NCBI GenBank assembly: GCA_964505065.1
Contig: CAZDGF010000010.1
Span: 1 to 64,000, forward strand
DNA: 64,000 nt
DNA from: JABMMZ01 sp964505065
GTDB lineage: Bacteria > Bacteroidota > Bacteroidia > NS11-12g > UBA955
Direction: 5' to 3'
The notes below the pieces were generated by a model. That model saw only the letters and a list, made by a program, of their open reading frames with translations, was not told the origin of the DNA and made no database searches. Of this stretch, positions 9,860 to 18,789 are shown piece by piece. The position numbers and the translations under genes are program-made. How positions within the stretch are numbered: position 1 is the first letter of the stretch; each line of letters starts with the position of its first letter.

Positions 9860-9862
9860 AAA

Positions 9863-11266
9863 ATGTTAAGCATAGTTTTAAAATACAAATATAAACTTTG
9901 CTTTATTATAGCCTTTAGTTTTTTAGTTGTATTTGCCATTGTTTTTTATTTTGAGCGTTTGTATAGCGATGCGGGTTATTACTTTTTTCTTTGTACAAAT
10001 TTTCAAACTTTTCATATAGAGCATGGGCGATATGTATTATTTTTTGCAGAATTTTTGCCTGTTATTGGCACATATTTAGGTTGTTCGTTAAAAACATTGG
10101 CAATACTTTACTCTGTTAACCATGTGTTTTTTCATTTTGCATTAGCACTTGCTTGTTGGGTATTATTTAAAAAAATAAATGCTACTTTTTTTATTGTTTT
10201 ATTACAATTTATAGGTATTCGAGAAAGTATTTTTACACCACAATTTGAGCTTTATTATGGCTTATCTATTTTGGTGTTTGCTGTTGCCTATTTTCAATAT
10301 AAAATTGAACAAAATTCTGCATTTAAAATTCTGCATAGCGTATTTTTTTTAGGTTTAAACTTTTTAGTATTCTCTGCCCATCCAATGGGCATTTATTGCT
10401 ATTTTATGGTTTTATTTTTTTATATTTTAAAACATAAAAAATATATCAAAATAGCCTATTATTCCATTGCAAGTTTAATATTTTACATTGTATGGAAAAG
10501 GCTATTTGCAAGCGAGTACGAAAGCATAAAATTCAATCAATTTTTTAGCGGAATTATGCAAATTTTTAGTTCCTCATTTTTGAATTTTGAAGGTTTAAAA
10601 AAGGGCTTCTTATTGGTGGGTAAAACTTATCCAGATGTATTGCTTATATTTGGTTTGGGTATCTATTTTTTTATAAAAAATGATAAAAAAATTCAGTTAT
10701 TGGTTTATATTCTTTCATTTCTATTTTTACTATTTACAACTTGGCTTTTACACCACACAGATACAATAACACGCTATATAGAACAGGTGTATTTTCCATG
10801 GGTATTTAGTTGTCTTATTTGGCTTTTATTTGTAAAAACGAATAAGTATTTGGAGTATTTTATTGGCATTAGTATTGTTTTTAGAGTATTTATTATCCTT
10901 ATTTATGCGCAAAGATTTAGCATAAGAAAACAACAAATGGCAGAATTTGCTGCACAACTTCAACTTCAAAAACAATCTAAATTTTACATAAATAGAAACC
11001 AATTGAATAAAATAGAGGATATTGCCAATTGGTCTTACAGCTTTGAAACATTAATGTATTTTGCAATGTATTATCCTAAGCATATTACCATTTGCCTTGA
11101 TGAGGATATTGAATTTGAAAACAATAAACTTAAATTAAATACAAATACTTTTATTTTTAGAAAATGGGAAATATGGCAACAACAGCAATTAAACTCAAAA
11201 TTTTATCAATTGGATACTGGCAATTATCAATTCTTAAACTTTAAATCGAAATTAGATATACCCTAA
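9863..11266 (+). CDS. Polytopic membrane protein, possibly GT-C-like
   Basis: 467-residue integral membrane protein with roughly ten hydrophobic helices between residues 10 and 355, followed by a soluble tail of about 110 residues. I do not recognise a family with confidence. The acidic loop after helix 1 (ERLYSDAGYYFF) and a long C-terminal soluble part are loosely reminiscent of GT-C-fold lipid-linked glycosyltransferases, but that is a guess. It begins 3 nt after the Porin_10 gene and is probably its operon partner. Its last 4 bp overlap the end of the convergent subtilase gene. Confidence 0.6.
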   Translation: MLSIVLKYKYKLCFIIAFSFLVVFAIVFYFERLYSDAGYYFFLCTNFQTFHIEHGRYVLFFAEFLPVIGTYLGCSLKTLAILYSVNHVFFHFALALACWVLFKKINATFFIVLLQFIGIRESIFTPQFELYYGLSILVFAVAYFQYKIEQNSAFKILHSVFFLGLNFLVFSAHPMGIYCYFMVLFFYILKHKKYIKIAYYSIASLIFYIVWKRLFASEYESIKFNQFFSGIMQIFSSSFLNFEGLKKGFLLVGKTYPDVLLIFGLGIYFFIKNDKKIQLLVYILSFLFLLFTTWLLHHTDTITRYIEQVYFPWVFSCLIWLLFVKTNKYLEYFIGISIVFRVFIILIYAQRFSIRKQQMAEFAAQLQLQKQSKFYINRNQLNKIEDIANWSYSFETLMYFAMYYPKHITICLDEDIEFENNKLKLNTNTFIFRKWEIWQQQQLNSKFYQLDTGNYQFLNFKSKLDIP

Positions 11267-12897
11267 TACTTCAAATATTTAAAAGTATTTTCAGCTTTTT
11301 CTGTTTTTATTTTTATAAAATATATCCCAGAGTTTACAGATAATATCAAAGTTTTTTGATTCAATGTAAAATCAATTTTTTTGCCTAAAATATCAAAGCA
11401 ATCAACCATTAAAATATCTTCTAAAGCATTTATTTTTATTTCCCCATTTCCGGGGTTTGGATATATATTTATACCATTCAAATTAGCTTCATTTTTAACA
11501 CTTAAATTATAGCAATAAGCATCCATTTTAAGCATGGCTTTTTTAATATTCAATCGTCCGCTTGTGGCATTTTTCCCCGCTAAAGCGGGTATTTCATCTG
11601 TACCATCCAATAAAAATTTTCGTAACAATAAATTACCAGATTTTGGGTTTATTTTTATACTATCTAAAACCCGCTCGCAAGCATAACCGTGCAAAATACC
11701 AATAGCTGCTGTTACCATAGGTGTGCTAAATGAATTGCCTGTTGCAGCATCGCCATACAATCCATTTAAAATATTAGATTTTACATAATTATAACTTGAA
11801 AAAATACTTTGTGCAGGTGCACTTATATCTACACTACTATCGCTATAACCATAGCCTCCAAAATTATCGTATCTTGTTGTTGCTCCTACAACTATTAAAT
11901 GCTTGCTTGTGCATAGGCTTGGCAAATCGCCCACTATGTCAATATTAACATTGTTATTGGTAGCTGCACTTGCTGTTAAAATACCCACTGCGCCCAAAGT
12001 ATCGTAAAAGCTACACCAAATAGGCGCATCTTGTGGAAACTCGCTATCATTTCCCCAACTACAATTGGCTGCAACTACAAATGCTCCTTTTTTGCCATTG
12101 GTAGCATTGTATAATTTTCTTTGGAATAAAATATAGCTATAAGCCTTTATAACATCACTCTCCCATATAAAACCATTGCTTGAATCTGCTATATTTACCA
12201 CCATCAATTTGGTGTTCCACATTATACCGCTAATGCCTATTTTGTTGTTTGTTCGTGCACCTATAATACCTGCCACCTTTGTGCCATGCACACTTTTCCA
12301 ATAAGTGCTATCGCTAATATCATTGTTGTTTTTATTAAAGTTCCAGCCATAATGGTCGTCAATATAACCATTGTTGTCATCATCAATTCCGTTGTTTGTT
12401 GTATCTGCATAATTTATCCAAATATTACCTTTAAAATCGGGGTGATTAATGTGTAATCCATCATCAATAACAGCTATAACAATGGTATCTCCTCTCCTAT
12501 TGGTTGCACTGCGGTGTATATCCCATGCTTTATTGGCTTGCACAACGCCCAAATGCCATTGGTTGTTATAAAAAGAATCATTTGGTGTTGTACTTCTAAA
12601 TTTTAGTATATGATTTTTTTGAACAATTTGTATCTCTGTTTGCTTTTGAAGAAAATTATAAACTTCGTTTTCATTGGTATTTGAAGGAGAATATTTGGCA
12701 GAATAAATGGTTTGATTATTGTCCAATGCTTCAAAAACAATTGTAAATCTTTCAGTAATTTTTGTAAACTTTGGCGGCAAATTTTTAGCATTCAATTTTA
12801 CAATAAACTGTGGCTTATTTGCAGGCTTGGGCGCAATACAATAACCATTAAAAAAAGTAAAAACAAATAGTGTAATGGTGTAAACAAATTTTAACAT
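11263..12897 (-). CDS. S8 family serine peptidase (subtilase) with T9SS type A sorting domain
   Basis: 544-residue secreted subtilisin-like protease. It has an N-terminal hydrophobic signal, a prodomain-like region to about residue 100, then the S8 catalytic domain. Catalytic Asp145 lies in VIAVIDDGLH, His204 in VHGTKVAGI and Ser389 in GNSFSTPM, the last differing from the usual GTSMAxP. The oxyanion Asn is probably N314 in TASAATNN, where AGN is more usual. A calcium-site-like run of acidic and Asn residues lies at 165-185. The C-terminal 75 residues are a T9SS type A domain (IYPNPGNGEIKIN, then GIYFIKIKTEKAENTFKYLKY). It converges on the membrane-protein gene at 9863 with a 4-bp overlap. 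Confidence 0.9.
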   Translation of the reverse strand: MLKFVYTITLFVFTFFNGYCIAPKPANKPQFIVKLNAKNLPPKFTKITERFTIVFEALDNNQTIYSAKYSPSNTNENEVYNFLQKQTEIQIVQKNHILKFRSTTPNDSFYNNQWHLGVVQANKAWDIHRSATNRRGDTIVIAVIDDGLHINHPDFKGNIWINYADTTNNGIDDDNNGYIDDHYGWNFNKNNNDISDSTYWKSVHGTKVAGIIGARTNNKIGISGIMWNTKLMVVNIADSSNGFIWESDVIKAYSYILFQRKLYNATNGKKGAFVVAANCSWGNDSEFPQDAPIWCSFYDTLGAVGILTASAATNNNVNIDIVGDLPSLCTSKHLIVVGATTRYDNFGGYGYSDSSVDISAPAQSIFSSYNYVKSNILNGLYGDAATGNSFSTPMVTAAIGILHGYACERVLDSIKINPKSGNLLLRKFLLDGTDEIPALAGKNATSGRLNIKKAMLKMDAYCYNLSVKNEANLNGINIYPNPGNGEIKINALEDILMVDCFDILGKKIDFTLNQKTLILSVNSGIYFIKIKTEKAENTFKYLKY

Positions 12898-13061
12898 GGT
12901 ATTGCAAAGTTAATACATAAAATTAAAAAATGAACCAAATTAAAGTTCTGAATTGTAATTGGCTTGTAAAATTTCAATCATAAAACTAAAATTTTCAATT
13001 AAATTTTTGCTAAAGTATTGTCAAAATTTTAAAGTATTTTCGCCTACTTATTTTGTATTAA

Positions 13062-14393
13062 ATGAAAGAAAAAATTTTAATTGTTGGCGGTGGTTTAAGT
13101 GGCTCTTTATTGGCTATTTGTATGGCAAAAAGAGGATTTGATGTGCACTTGTACGAGCGTAGAGCAGATATGCGCAAAGGCAAAACGGAGGCAGGCAGGT
13201 CTATCAATTTGGCTTTATCTACAAGAGGTATATCAGCTTTAGAAAAAGTGGGATTAGCAGAGCAGGTGCTACACGATGCAATACCTATGCATGGGCGAAT
13301 GATGCACAGTATAAAAGGCGAACTTACCTACCAACCATATGGTAAAGATGGGCAATACATTAACTCTGTAAGCCGTGCAGGGCTCAATTTAAAATTGATA
13401 GAACTGGCAGATGAATTTGAAAATGTGAGCATTTATTTTAATAGCAAATGTATAGATGCTAATTTGGATAAAAACGAAGTAATTGTTCAGCTTGAAAATG
13501 GCGTAACAGAAACCGTAAAGGGCGATGTAATATTTGGTTCAGATGGAGCATTTAGTGCTATTAGAAGCGAAATGCAAAAGCAAAACAAATTTAATTATAG
13601 CCAACAATACGAAAACTATGGCTACAAAGAATTAGAAATTTTACCCCATAAAAATGGCGAATTTTTAATTGAAGAAAATGCGCTGCATATATGGCCTCGT
13701 GGCGAGTTTATGATGATAGCCTTGCCCAATCCTAACGGTAGCTTTACATGCACTTTATTTTTAGCTTACGAAGGCGAAAAAAGTTTTGAAAAACTAAAAA
13801 CAAAAGAAGAAGTAAAACTTTTTTTTGAAACTTATTTTGCAGATACTATTCAATATATGCCCAATTATTTAGAAGACTTTTTTAATAATCCAATTGGCAG
13901 TTTGGTAACTGTAAAATGTAGCCCTTGGGTACGCAATAAATTTGCCCTTGTGGGCGATGCAGCCCATGCCATTATTCCTTTTTATGGACAAGGTATGAAT
14001 TGCAGTTTTGAAGATGTAAAAGAATTGGACGAAATAATAGAAACCCATTATCCTAATTGGGAATTAATACTGGATAAATACCAAAAGGCACGGATAGAAA
14101 ATGCAAATGCCATAGCCGATTTGGCTTGTAAAAATTTTGTAGAAATGCGAGATTTAGTTGGACAAACAGAGTTTATGCACTTCAAAAAAATAGAACACGA
14201 CTTGTGCGAACTATACCCCGATAAATTTAAAAGTCAATATGAATTGGTAACCTTTAATACCTCGCCATACAGCTATGCGCTAAAACAAGGCAGTAAAAAC
14301 GAAGCATTAATTCAACATATTATTTCCCATAAATTAGATACACAATTAGACAATAAATCCTTAATTTTGCCTTTGATAGAAAAATATCTTTGA
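13062..14393 (+). CDS. kmo: Kynurenine 3-monooxygenase
   Basis: FAD-dependent hydroxylase (443 residues) converting L-kynurenine to 3-hydroxykynurenine with NADPH and O2, in tryptophan catabolism and, in some Bacteroidota, de novo NAD synthesis. The N-terminal Rossmann motif GGGLSG is at residues 9-14. The second FAD motif GDAAHA is at 298-303, followed by the family stretch IIPFYGQGMNCSFED. A C-terminal hydrophobic segment, as in mitochondrial KMO, is not obvious. A near-consensus -7 box (TTATTTTG) ends about 6 nt before the ATG. Other kynurenine-pathway genes (tdo, kynU, haao) are not in the window. The length matches bacterial KMO. Confidence 0.9.
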   Translation: MKEKILIVGGGLSGSLLAICMAKRGFDVHLYERRADMRKGKTEAGRSINLALSTRGISALEKVGLAEQVLHDAIPMHGRMMHSIKGELTYQPYGKDGQYINSVSRAGLNLKLIELADEFENVSIYFNSKCIDANLDKNEVIVQLENGVTETVKGDVIFGSDGAFSAIRSEMQKQNKFNYSQQYENYGYKELEILPHKNGEFLIEENALHIWPRGEFMMIALPNPNGSFTCTLFLAYEGEKSFEKLKTKEEVKLFFETYFADTIQYMPNYLEDFFNNPIGSLVTVKCSPWVRNKFALVGDAAHAIIPFYGQGMNCSFEDVKELDEIIETHYPNWELILDKYQKARIENANAIADLACKNFVEMRDLVGQTEFMHFKKIEHDLCELYPDKFKSQYELVTFNTSPYSYALKQGSKNEALIQHIISHKLDTQLDNKSLILPLIEKYL

Positions 14394-14450
14394 TGAAAAA
14401 TAAAGTTGGCAATTATTCAGTTAGCAGTTGGCAAAGAAAAAACTTTTCTT

Positions 14451-14478
14451 CTTTATTCCCTATCGGTCATGAGAATAG
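14451..14478. repeat. 28-bp dispersed repeat, copy 1
   Basis: This 28-bp sequence, with core CCCTATCGGTCATGAGAATA, is identical to 44492-44519. Both copies lie just downstream of a gene and are followed at short distance by CGTG. It lies in the 180-bp gap between kmo and the cyclophilin gene. Confidence 0.7.
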
Positions 14479-14573
14479 TTTCGTGCTAAAAAAATTAGTG
14501 CATTTTCCGCATAGGCAGAACAGGCTGTGGCAAAAAACAATTAAACAATTAAACAATATAACAATTTAATAAA

Positions 14574-15260
14574 ATGCAATTCAAAAAAATAACCCTTTTT
14601 ACCCTTGTAATAGCCTCAATAATGAGCTTTACATTACAAACATCTCCAAAGAAAACCACAACTAAGAAAGCTGCAACCAAAACTGCAGTAAAACCAAAAG
14701 TAAAAACTTCTAAAAACAAAAAAGAAGAACTTTTGGAAATAACAACCGACCAAGGCACAATGATAGTATGGCTTTACAATGCTACACCGTTGCACAAAGC
14801 CAATATTTTAAAATTGGCTAAAAGTGGTTTTTACGATAGCACCACTTTTCATAGAATAATTCCCAATTTTATGATACAAGGTGGCGACCCAAACAGTAAA
14901 GACAAGGACCCAAACAACGATGGTATGGGCGGTCCAGAATATACCATACCACACGAAATAAGAGACAGTATAAAACATGAGCGTGGGGCATTGTGTGCAG
15001 CCCGCACAGGCAATCCTGCTATGGCAAGCAGTAGTTGTCAATTTTATATTTGCCATAGCACAGATGGTACAAGCTTTTTGAACGGACAATACACAGTATA
15101 TGGCAAAGTAATAAAAGGTTTGGAGGCAATAGATAAAATAGTAGCCCAGCCTACAAGCAGCAACGACCGCCCAACAAAAAATATTTACATGAAAATAAAA
15201 GTGATAAATAAAACCCTTGCCCAAATAAAAACGGAATATGGGTATGTTCCAAAAATGTAA
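14574..15260 (+). CDS. Exported cyclophilin-type peptidyl-prolyl cis-trans isomerase
   Basis: 228-residue protein with an N-terminal signal-like helix, a Lys/Thr-rich linker (residues 25-50) and a cyclophilin domain from about 54. The active-site region is FHRIIPNFMIQGGDP with catalytic Arg94. Later family segments are SSSCQFYIC, corresponding to SxSQFFI, and the closing FLNGQYTVYGKVIKGLEAID. It probably assists folding of exported proteins in the periplasm, where this lineage carries many T9SS and outer-membrane clients. No promoter is clear; an A-rich leader precedes the ATG. Confidence 0.9.
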   Translation: MQFKKITLFTLVIASIMSFTLQTSPKKTTTKKAATKTAVKPKVKTSKNKKEELLEITTDQGTMIVWLYNATPLHKANILKLAKSGFYDSTTFHRIIPNFMIQGGDPNSKDKDPNNDGMGGPEYTIPHEIRDSIKHERGALCAARTGNPAMASSSCQFYICHSTDGTSFLNGQYTVYGKVIKGLEAIDKIVAQPTSSNDRPTKNIYMKIKVINKTLAQIKTEYGYVPKM

Positions 15261-15313
15261 ATCGCTTAAGACTTCTCATTTTTAAAATAATCAAAAAATC
15301 TAAATTAAGAACA

Positions 15314-16339
15314 ATGAAATATCAATTTTTAATTCTATTATTCGTTAGTTTAGCAATAAAATTGAACGCCCAAGACAAAGAAGAAATTATTTTCAGAGAT
15401 AAAAAAAGTACAGCAACTTTAAAATACAGTCAAATTTATAACAATCCAGATACTTTGCCACGATTTTATGGCAGCTTATCTCCAGGATATTTAAGCAATT
15501 ACAATCCATTAAAAGACAATGGCTCGTATTCAATATTTATAAATTTGGGCTATGTTGTAAACAATGAGTTGTCATTCGATTTTAAAGTTTTTACACCAAT
15601 ACCAGAAGATTTAATTGCGCTTAATGAATTTGATTATGGGCAACCACTGTATAAAGGTATTTTACATTACGATATTACATCTCATTATAATATACTTCAC
15701 AACAATATGAAAAGATACAAAAAAGAAGTAATTAAAGAAACAGGCAACATGTACACTAATATTGTTACCAGATATTATGCAAAAGTACCAGTTGTGCATA
15801 GAAATAATCTTTCTGTAGATTTTGGTTTCAATAAATTCAATTTTTATAATAGCAGCATAATTTCAAAAGTAGAAAATCCTGTAGATGTTTTTTATTTCAA
15901 AGTAATAGGAAATACAGCATTTTATAATGCAAAAATAGGAGTTAGTTTTTTAAGAACAGAAAGCCGAAAATACAAGGTAAAAAATGGATTAGAAAATGTA
16001 ATAGCCAAACATAAAAGACTATACTCCTATTTATCTTATGTAATTAATACAAAATATGATGTTGTAACTTACGAAAGAAGAAAAGTAGGCTATGAAGAAT
16101 TAAATAAGAACATAAAACAAGACTTTAATAACAATAATTTGAATCCAACAATCAACCCCATTGGATTTAGAATAGGATTTGAAAACAAATACTTTTTCCC
16201 AGCAAAAGTTAATATTTATACAACAATAGGATTTGAAATTGGATATATTCCAACAATTCAATTTCAAGGGAAATCTAAATCAAACCCTTTACTTTGGTCA
16301 GTAAATTTTGGTTTAGGCTTATTTGATAAATTGAAATAA
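15314..16339 (+). CDS. Hypothetical exported protein, likely outer-membrane barrel
   Basis: 341-residue protein I do not recognise. It has a signal peptide (MKYQFLILLFVSLAIKLNAQ) and a mature part rich in alternating hydrophobic and polar beta strands, Tyr, Phe and Asn. C-terminal strands such as IGFRIGFENKYFF and LLWSVNFGLGLF resemble small outer-membrane barrels. It starts 53 nt after the cyclophilin gene and could be co-transcribed with it. It is followed by a 100-bp A/T-rich gap to the convergent def gene with no strong terminator hairpin. Confidence 0.55.
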   Translation: MKYQFLILLFVSLAIKLNAQDKEEIIFRDKKSTATLKYSQIYNNPDTLPRFYGSLSPGYLSNYNPLKDNGSYSIFINLGYVVNNELSFDFKVFTPIPEDLIALNEFDYGQPLYKGILHYDITSHYNILHNNMKRYKKEVIKETGNMYTNIVTRYYAKVPVVHRNNLSVDFGFNKFNFYNSSIISKVENPVDVFYFKVIGNTAFYNAKIGVSFLRTESRKYKVKNGLENVIAKHKRLYSYLSYVINTKYDVVTYERRKVGYEELNKNIKQDFNNNNLNPTINPIGFRIGFENKYFFPAKVNIYTTIGFEIGYIPTIQFQGKSKSNPLLWSVNFGLGLFDKLK

Positions 16340-16439
16340 AAAATACGCAATTATCCAATTTGACAATTTTTTAATATATTTCTCTCATTGAATTTAAAAA
16401 ACAATTAGAAATTATCAACCAGTAAAATATAAACTATTA

Positions 16440-16994
16440 TTACTTTCTTACCGGAAAGCGCATTTTATAATCATGGTTTACCCTACCAGCACTTATATTG
16501 GCAAGTTTTCCTTTTAGTAAATTGCGTTTTAATGGCGAAATATAATCTACAAATAGTTTACCCTCTATGTGGTCGTATTCATGCTGAATAATGCGTGCAG
16601 CCATACCGTCAAAACTTTGCTCGTGCTGTTTAAATTCTTCATCAAAATAGCGAATAGTTAATTCAGACTTACGCATTACGTTTTCTCTAATGGTAGGAAT
16701 ACTCAAGCAGCCTTCCTCATATTTCCACTCCTCGCCCCACTCATTAAGTATAGTAGGGTTTATAAATGTTTGTTTAAACTTTGTAGGTTTTATGTTTTCT
16801 ATTGGGCTGCCATCTACAATAAAAATACGGATAGGCAAACCTATTTGAGGCGCTGCTAAACCTATACCATTGCTATCGTACATTGTTTCATACATATTGA
16901 CAATTAGTTCTTTTAAATTAGGATAATCTGCTGTTATCTCTTCACATTTTTTGCGCAACACAGGGCTGCCATAGGCATATATCGGTAATATCAT
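16440..16994 (-). CDS. def: Peptide deformylase
   Basis: Metallohydrolase (184 residues) removing the formyl group from N-terminal Met of nascent proteins. All three motifs are intact: GIGLAAPQ (43-50), EGCLS (94-98, metal ligand Cys96) and QHEYDH (137-142, ligands His138 and His142, catalytic Glu139). It overlaps the ruvX stop codon by 4 bp in an ATGA arrangement, so the two are translationally coupled on the minus strand. Length is normal for type I enzymes. Confidence 0.96.
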   Translation of the reverse strand: MILPIYAYGSPVLRKKCEEITADYPNLKELIVNMYETMYDSNGIGLAAPQIGLPIRIFIVDGSPIENIKPTKFKQTFINPTILNEWGEEWKYEEGCLSIPTIRENVMRKSELTIRYFDEEFKQHEQSFDGMAARIIQHEYDHIEGKLFVDYISPLKRNLLKGKLANISAGRVNHDYKMRFPVRK

Positions 16995-17401
16995 TTACTG
17001 GCTAAATAAGTTTGCAAAATTAAGGCAGCAGCCACCGTATCTACAAGTTTTTTATTTCTTCTGTCTTTTTTTTTATAGCCAGCATCTATTAGTGTTTGCT
17101 TAGCCATACGGCTTGTAAGCCTTTCATCTATAAGCACTATGGGCATTGTAGGAAAATTTTCTTTCAATTTTTTTTCAAATTCTACAACCAATTCTGTAGC
17201 ATCGGTTTCGCCTCCGTCCATATTTTTTGGTTCGCCCAATACAATGGTTGTTACTTCCTCTTTTGCAAAATATTCTTTTAAATACTGAATTATTTTAGCG
17301 GTATCAATGGTATCTAAAGGATGGGCAAATATTTGTAAATGGTCGGTTACAGCCACTCCTACTCTGCGTTTTCCATAATCTAAAGCTATTACTCTTGCCA
17401 T
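16991..17401 (-). CDS. ruvX: Holliday junction resolvase-like YqgF/RuvX (pre-16S rRNA nuclease)
   Basis: 136-residue RNase H-fold protein of the YqgF/RuvX family, implicated in 16S rRNA 5' processing and proposed as a Holliday junction resolvase. The N-terminal motif MARVIALDYGKRRVGVAVTD contains the first catalytic Asp. The second acidic motif is in IVLGEPKNMDG and the third region in IDERLTSRMA. The ATG at 17401 is preferred over the TTG at 17422 because family members begin with this motif. It is first in a two-gene operon with def, divergent from lysA across 65 bp. Confidence 0.92.
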   Translation of the reverse strand: MARVIALDYGKRRVGVAVTDHLQIFAHPLDTIDTAKIIQYLKEYFAKEEVTTIVLGEPKNMDGGETDATELVVEFEKKLKENFPTMPIVLIDERLTSRMAKQTLIDAGYKKKDRRNKKLVDTVAAALILQTYLASK

Positions 17402-17466
17402 TTTATTTTTAAAGTATTGCAAATTGCATTTTTAATTTCTGTATAAAAAAATTATTTTCGCACAAT

Positions 17467-18699
17467 ATGGAATTAGTGAACGGAAGATATGAACTTGATG
17501 GTGTAGATTTATTGGCAGTAGTAGAACAATACCAATCGCCTGTGTATGTGTATAGCGCAGCCACAATGCAAAAGCAATTTGAAAAACTAAACAATGCCTT
17601 TAAGGGTGTTAATTTAAAATTGCATTATGCGTGTAAGGCATTAAGTAATATCAATGTTTTAAAACTAATGAAAAATATGGGTACTGGTTTAGATGCGGTA
17701 TCTATTCAAGAAGTATGGCTTGGGCTAAAAGCTGGTTTTGAGCCTTCGGAAATTCTTTACACCCCAAATGGTGTAAGTATGGAGGAAATAGATATGGCTG
17801 TAGCCGAAGGGGTAAAAATAAATATTGATAATATTTCTATTTTAGAGCAATTTGGCGCAAAATATGGCAGAAAAATACCTGTTTGTATTCGCATAAATCC
17901 GCACATTATGGCGGGCGGAAATACCAAAATAAGCACAGGGCATATAGATTCTAAATTTGGCATAAGTTATTACCAATTGCGCCATGTGGAGCGTGTTGTA
18001 AAGCTTTATGATATTTGTGTAGAAGGCTTACACATGCATACAGGTAGCGATATTTTAGATGCCGAAGTTTTTTTGCGTGGTGCCGATTTATTGTTTGAGG
18101 CTGCCGAGGGTTTTAAAGAACTAAAATACATGGATTTTGGGAGTGGTTTTAAAGTGGCATATAAAGAAAACGATGTAACCATAGATATAGAAGATATAGG
18201 GGCAAAAATAGCCTCACGTTTTATAGAATTTAATAAGAAATATGGCAGCGAGTTGGAGCTTTGGTTTGAACCTGGCAAATTTTTAGTATCGGAATCGGGC
18301 TATTTTTTGGCTAAAACCAATGTGGTAAAACAAACTACAAGCACCACTTTTGCAGGTGTAGATACAGGCTTAAACCACCTTATACGCCCAATGCTTTATG
18401 ATGCTTACCATAAAATTACCAATATTAGCAACCCCGCAGGCATAGAGCGCATTTATGCTGTAGTAGGCTATATATGCGAAACAGATACTTTTGGTTGGGA
18501 TAGAAAACTAAATGAAGTGCGAGAGGGCGATATATTGGCTTTTCACAATGCAGGGGCTTATGGCTTTAGTATGAGTAGCAATTACAATTCACGCTTTCGC
18601 CCAGCAGAGGTGCTTATAATAAATGGCAAAGCAGAGCTAATTAGAAGAAGAGAAACAATTGAAGATTTGCTGCTTGCGCAAGTGTTAATTGATATTTAG
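17467..18699 (+). CDS. lysA: Diaminopimelate decarboxylase
   Basis: PLP-dependent decarboxylase (410 residues) converting meso-diaminopimelate to L-lysine, the last step of lysine synthesis. The Schiff-base lysine is Lys57 in LHYACKALSN. Other family motifs are HMHTGSDI, EPGKFLV and CETDTFGWDR, whose Cys contributes to the active site, then NAGAYGFSMSSNYN. A near-consensus -7 box (TATTTTCG, 17453-17460) ends 6 nt before the ATG, again predicting a very short leader. It is divergent from ruvX-def. Confidence 0.94.
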   Translation: MELVNGRYELDGVDLLAVVEQYQSPVYVYSAATMQKQFEKLNNAFKGVNLKLHYACKALSNINVLKLMKNMGTGLDAVSIQEVWLGLKAGFEPSEILYTPNGVSMEEIDMAVAEGVKINIDNISILEQFGAKYGRKIPVCIRINPHIMAGGNTKISTGHIDSKFGISYYQLRHVERVVKLYDICVEGLHMHTGSDILDAEVFLRGADLLFEAAEGFKELKYMDFGSGFKVAYKENDVTIDIEDIGAKIASRFIEFNKKYGSELELWFEPGKFLVSESGYFLAKTNVVKQTTSTTFAGVDTGLNHLIRPMLYDAYHKITNISNPAGIERIYAVVGYICETDTFGWDRKLNEVREGDILAFHNAGAYGFSMSSNYNSRFRPAEVLIINGKAELIRRRETIEDLLLAQVLIDI

Positions 18700-18748
18700 T
18701 TTTTTTGTTATATATAATAATTGTATTGGTTTTAAACAAAATTAAAGA

Positions 18749-18756
18749 TAACTTTG
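18749..18756 (+). promoter_or_regulatory. -7 box for the 1445-residue adhesin gene
   Basis: TAACTTTG is an exact consensus match, with TTGG about 20 bp upstream (18726-18729) as a possible -33 element. The leader to the ATG at 18790 is about 30 nt. Confidence 0.5.
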
Positions 18757-18789
18757 TAAAAGGTTTCTTTACAATATTTAAACTAAAGT

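Noticed and set aside
17096..18278. Antisense frames across ruvX and lysA
   Set aside because: Low-complexity translations opposite conserved enzymes, with no support.
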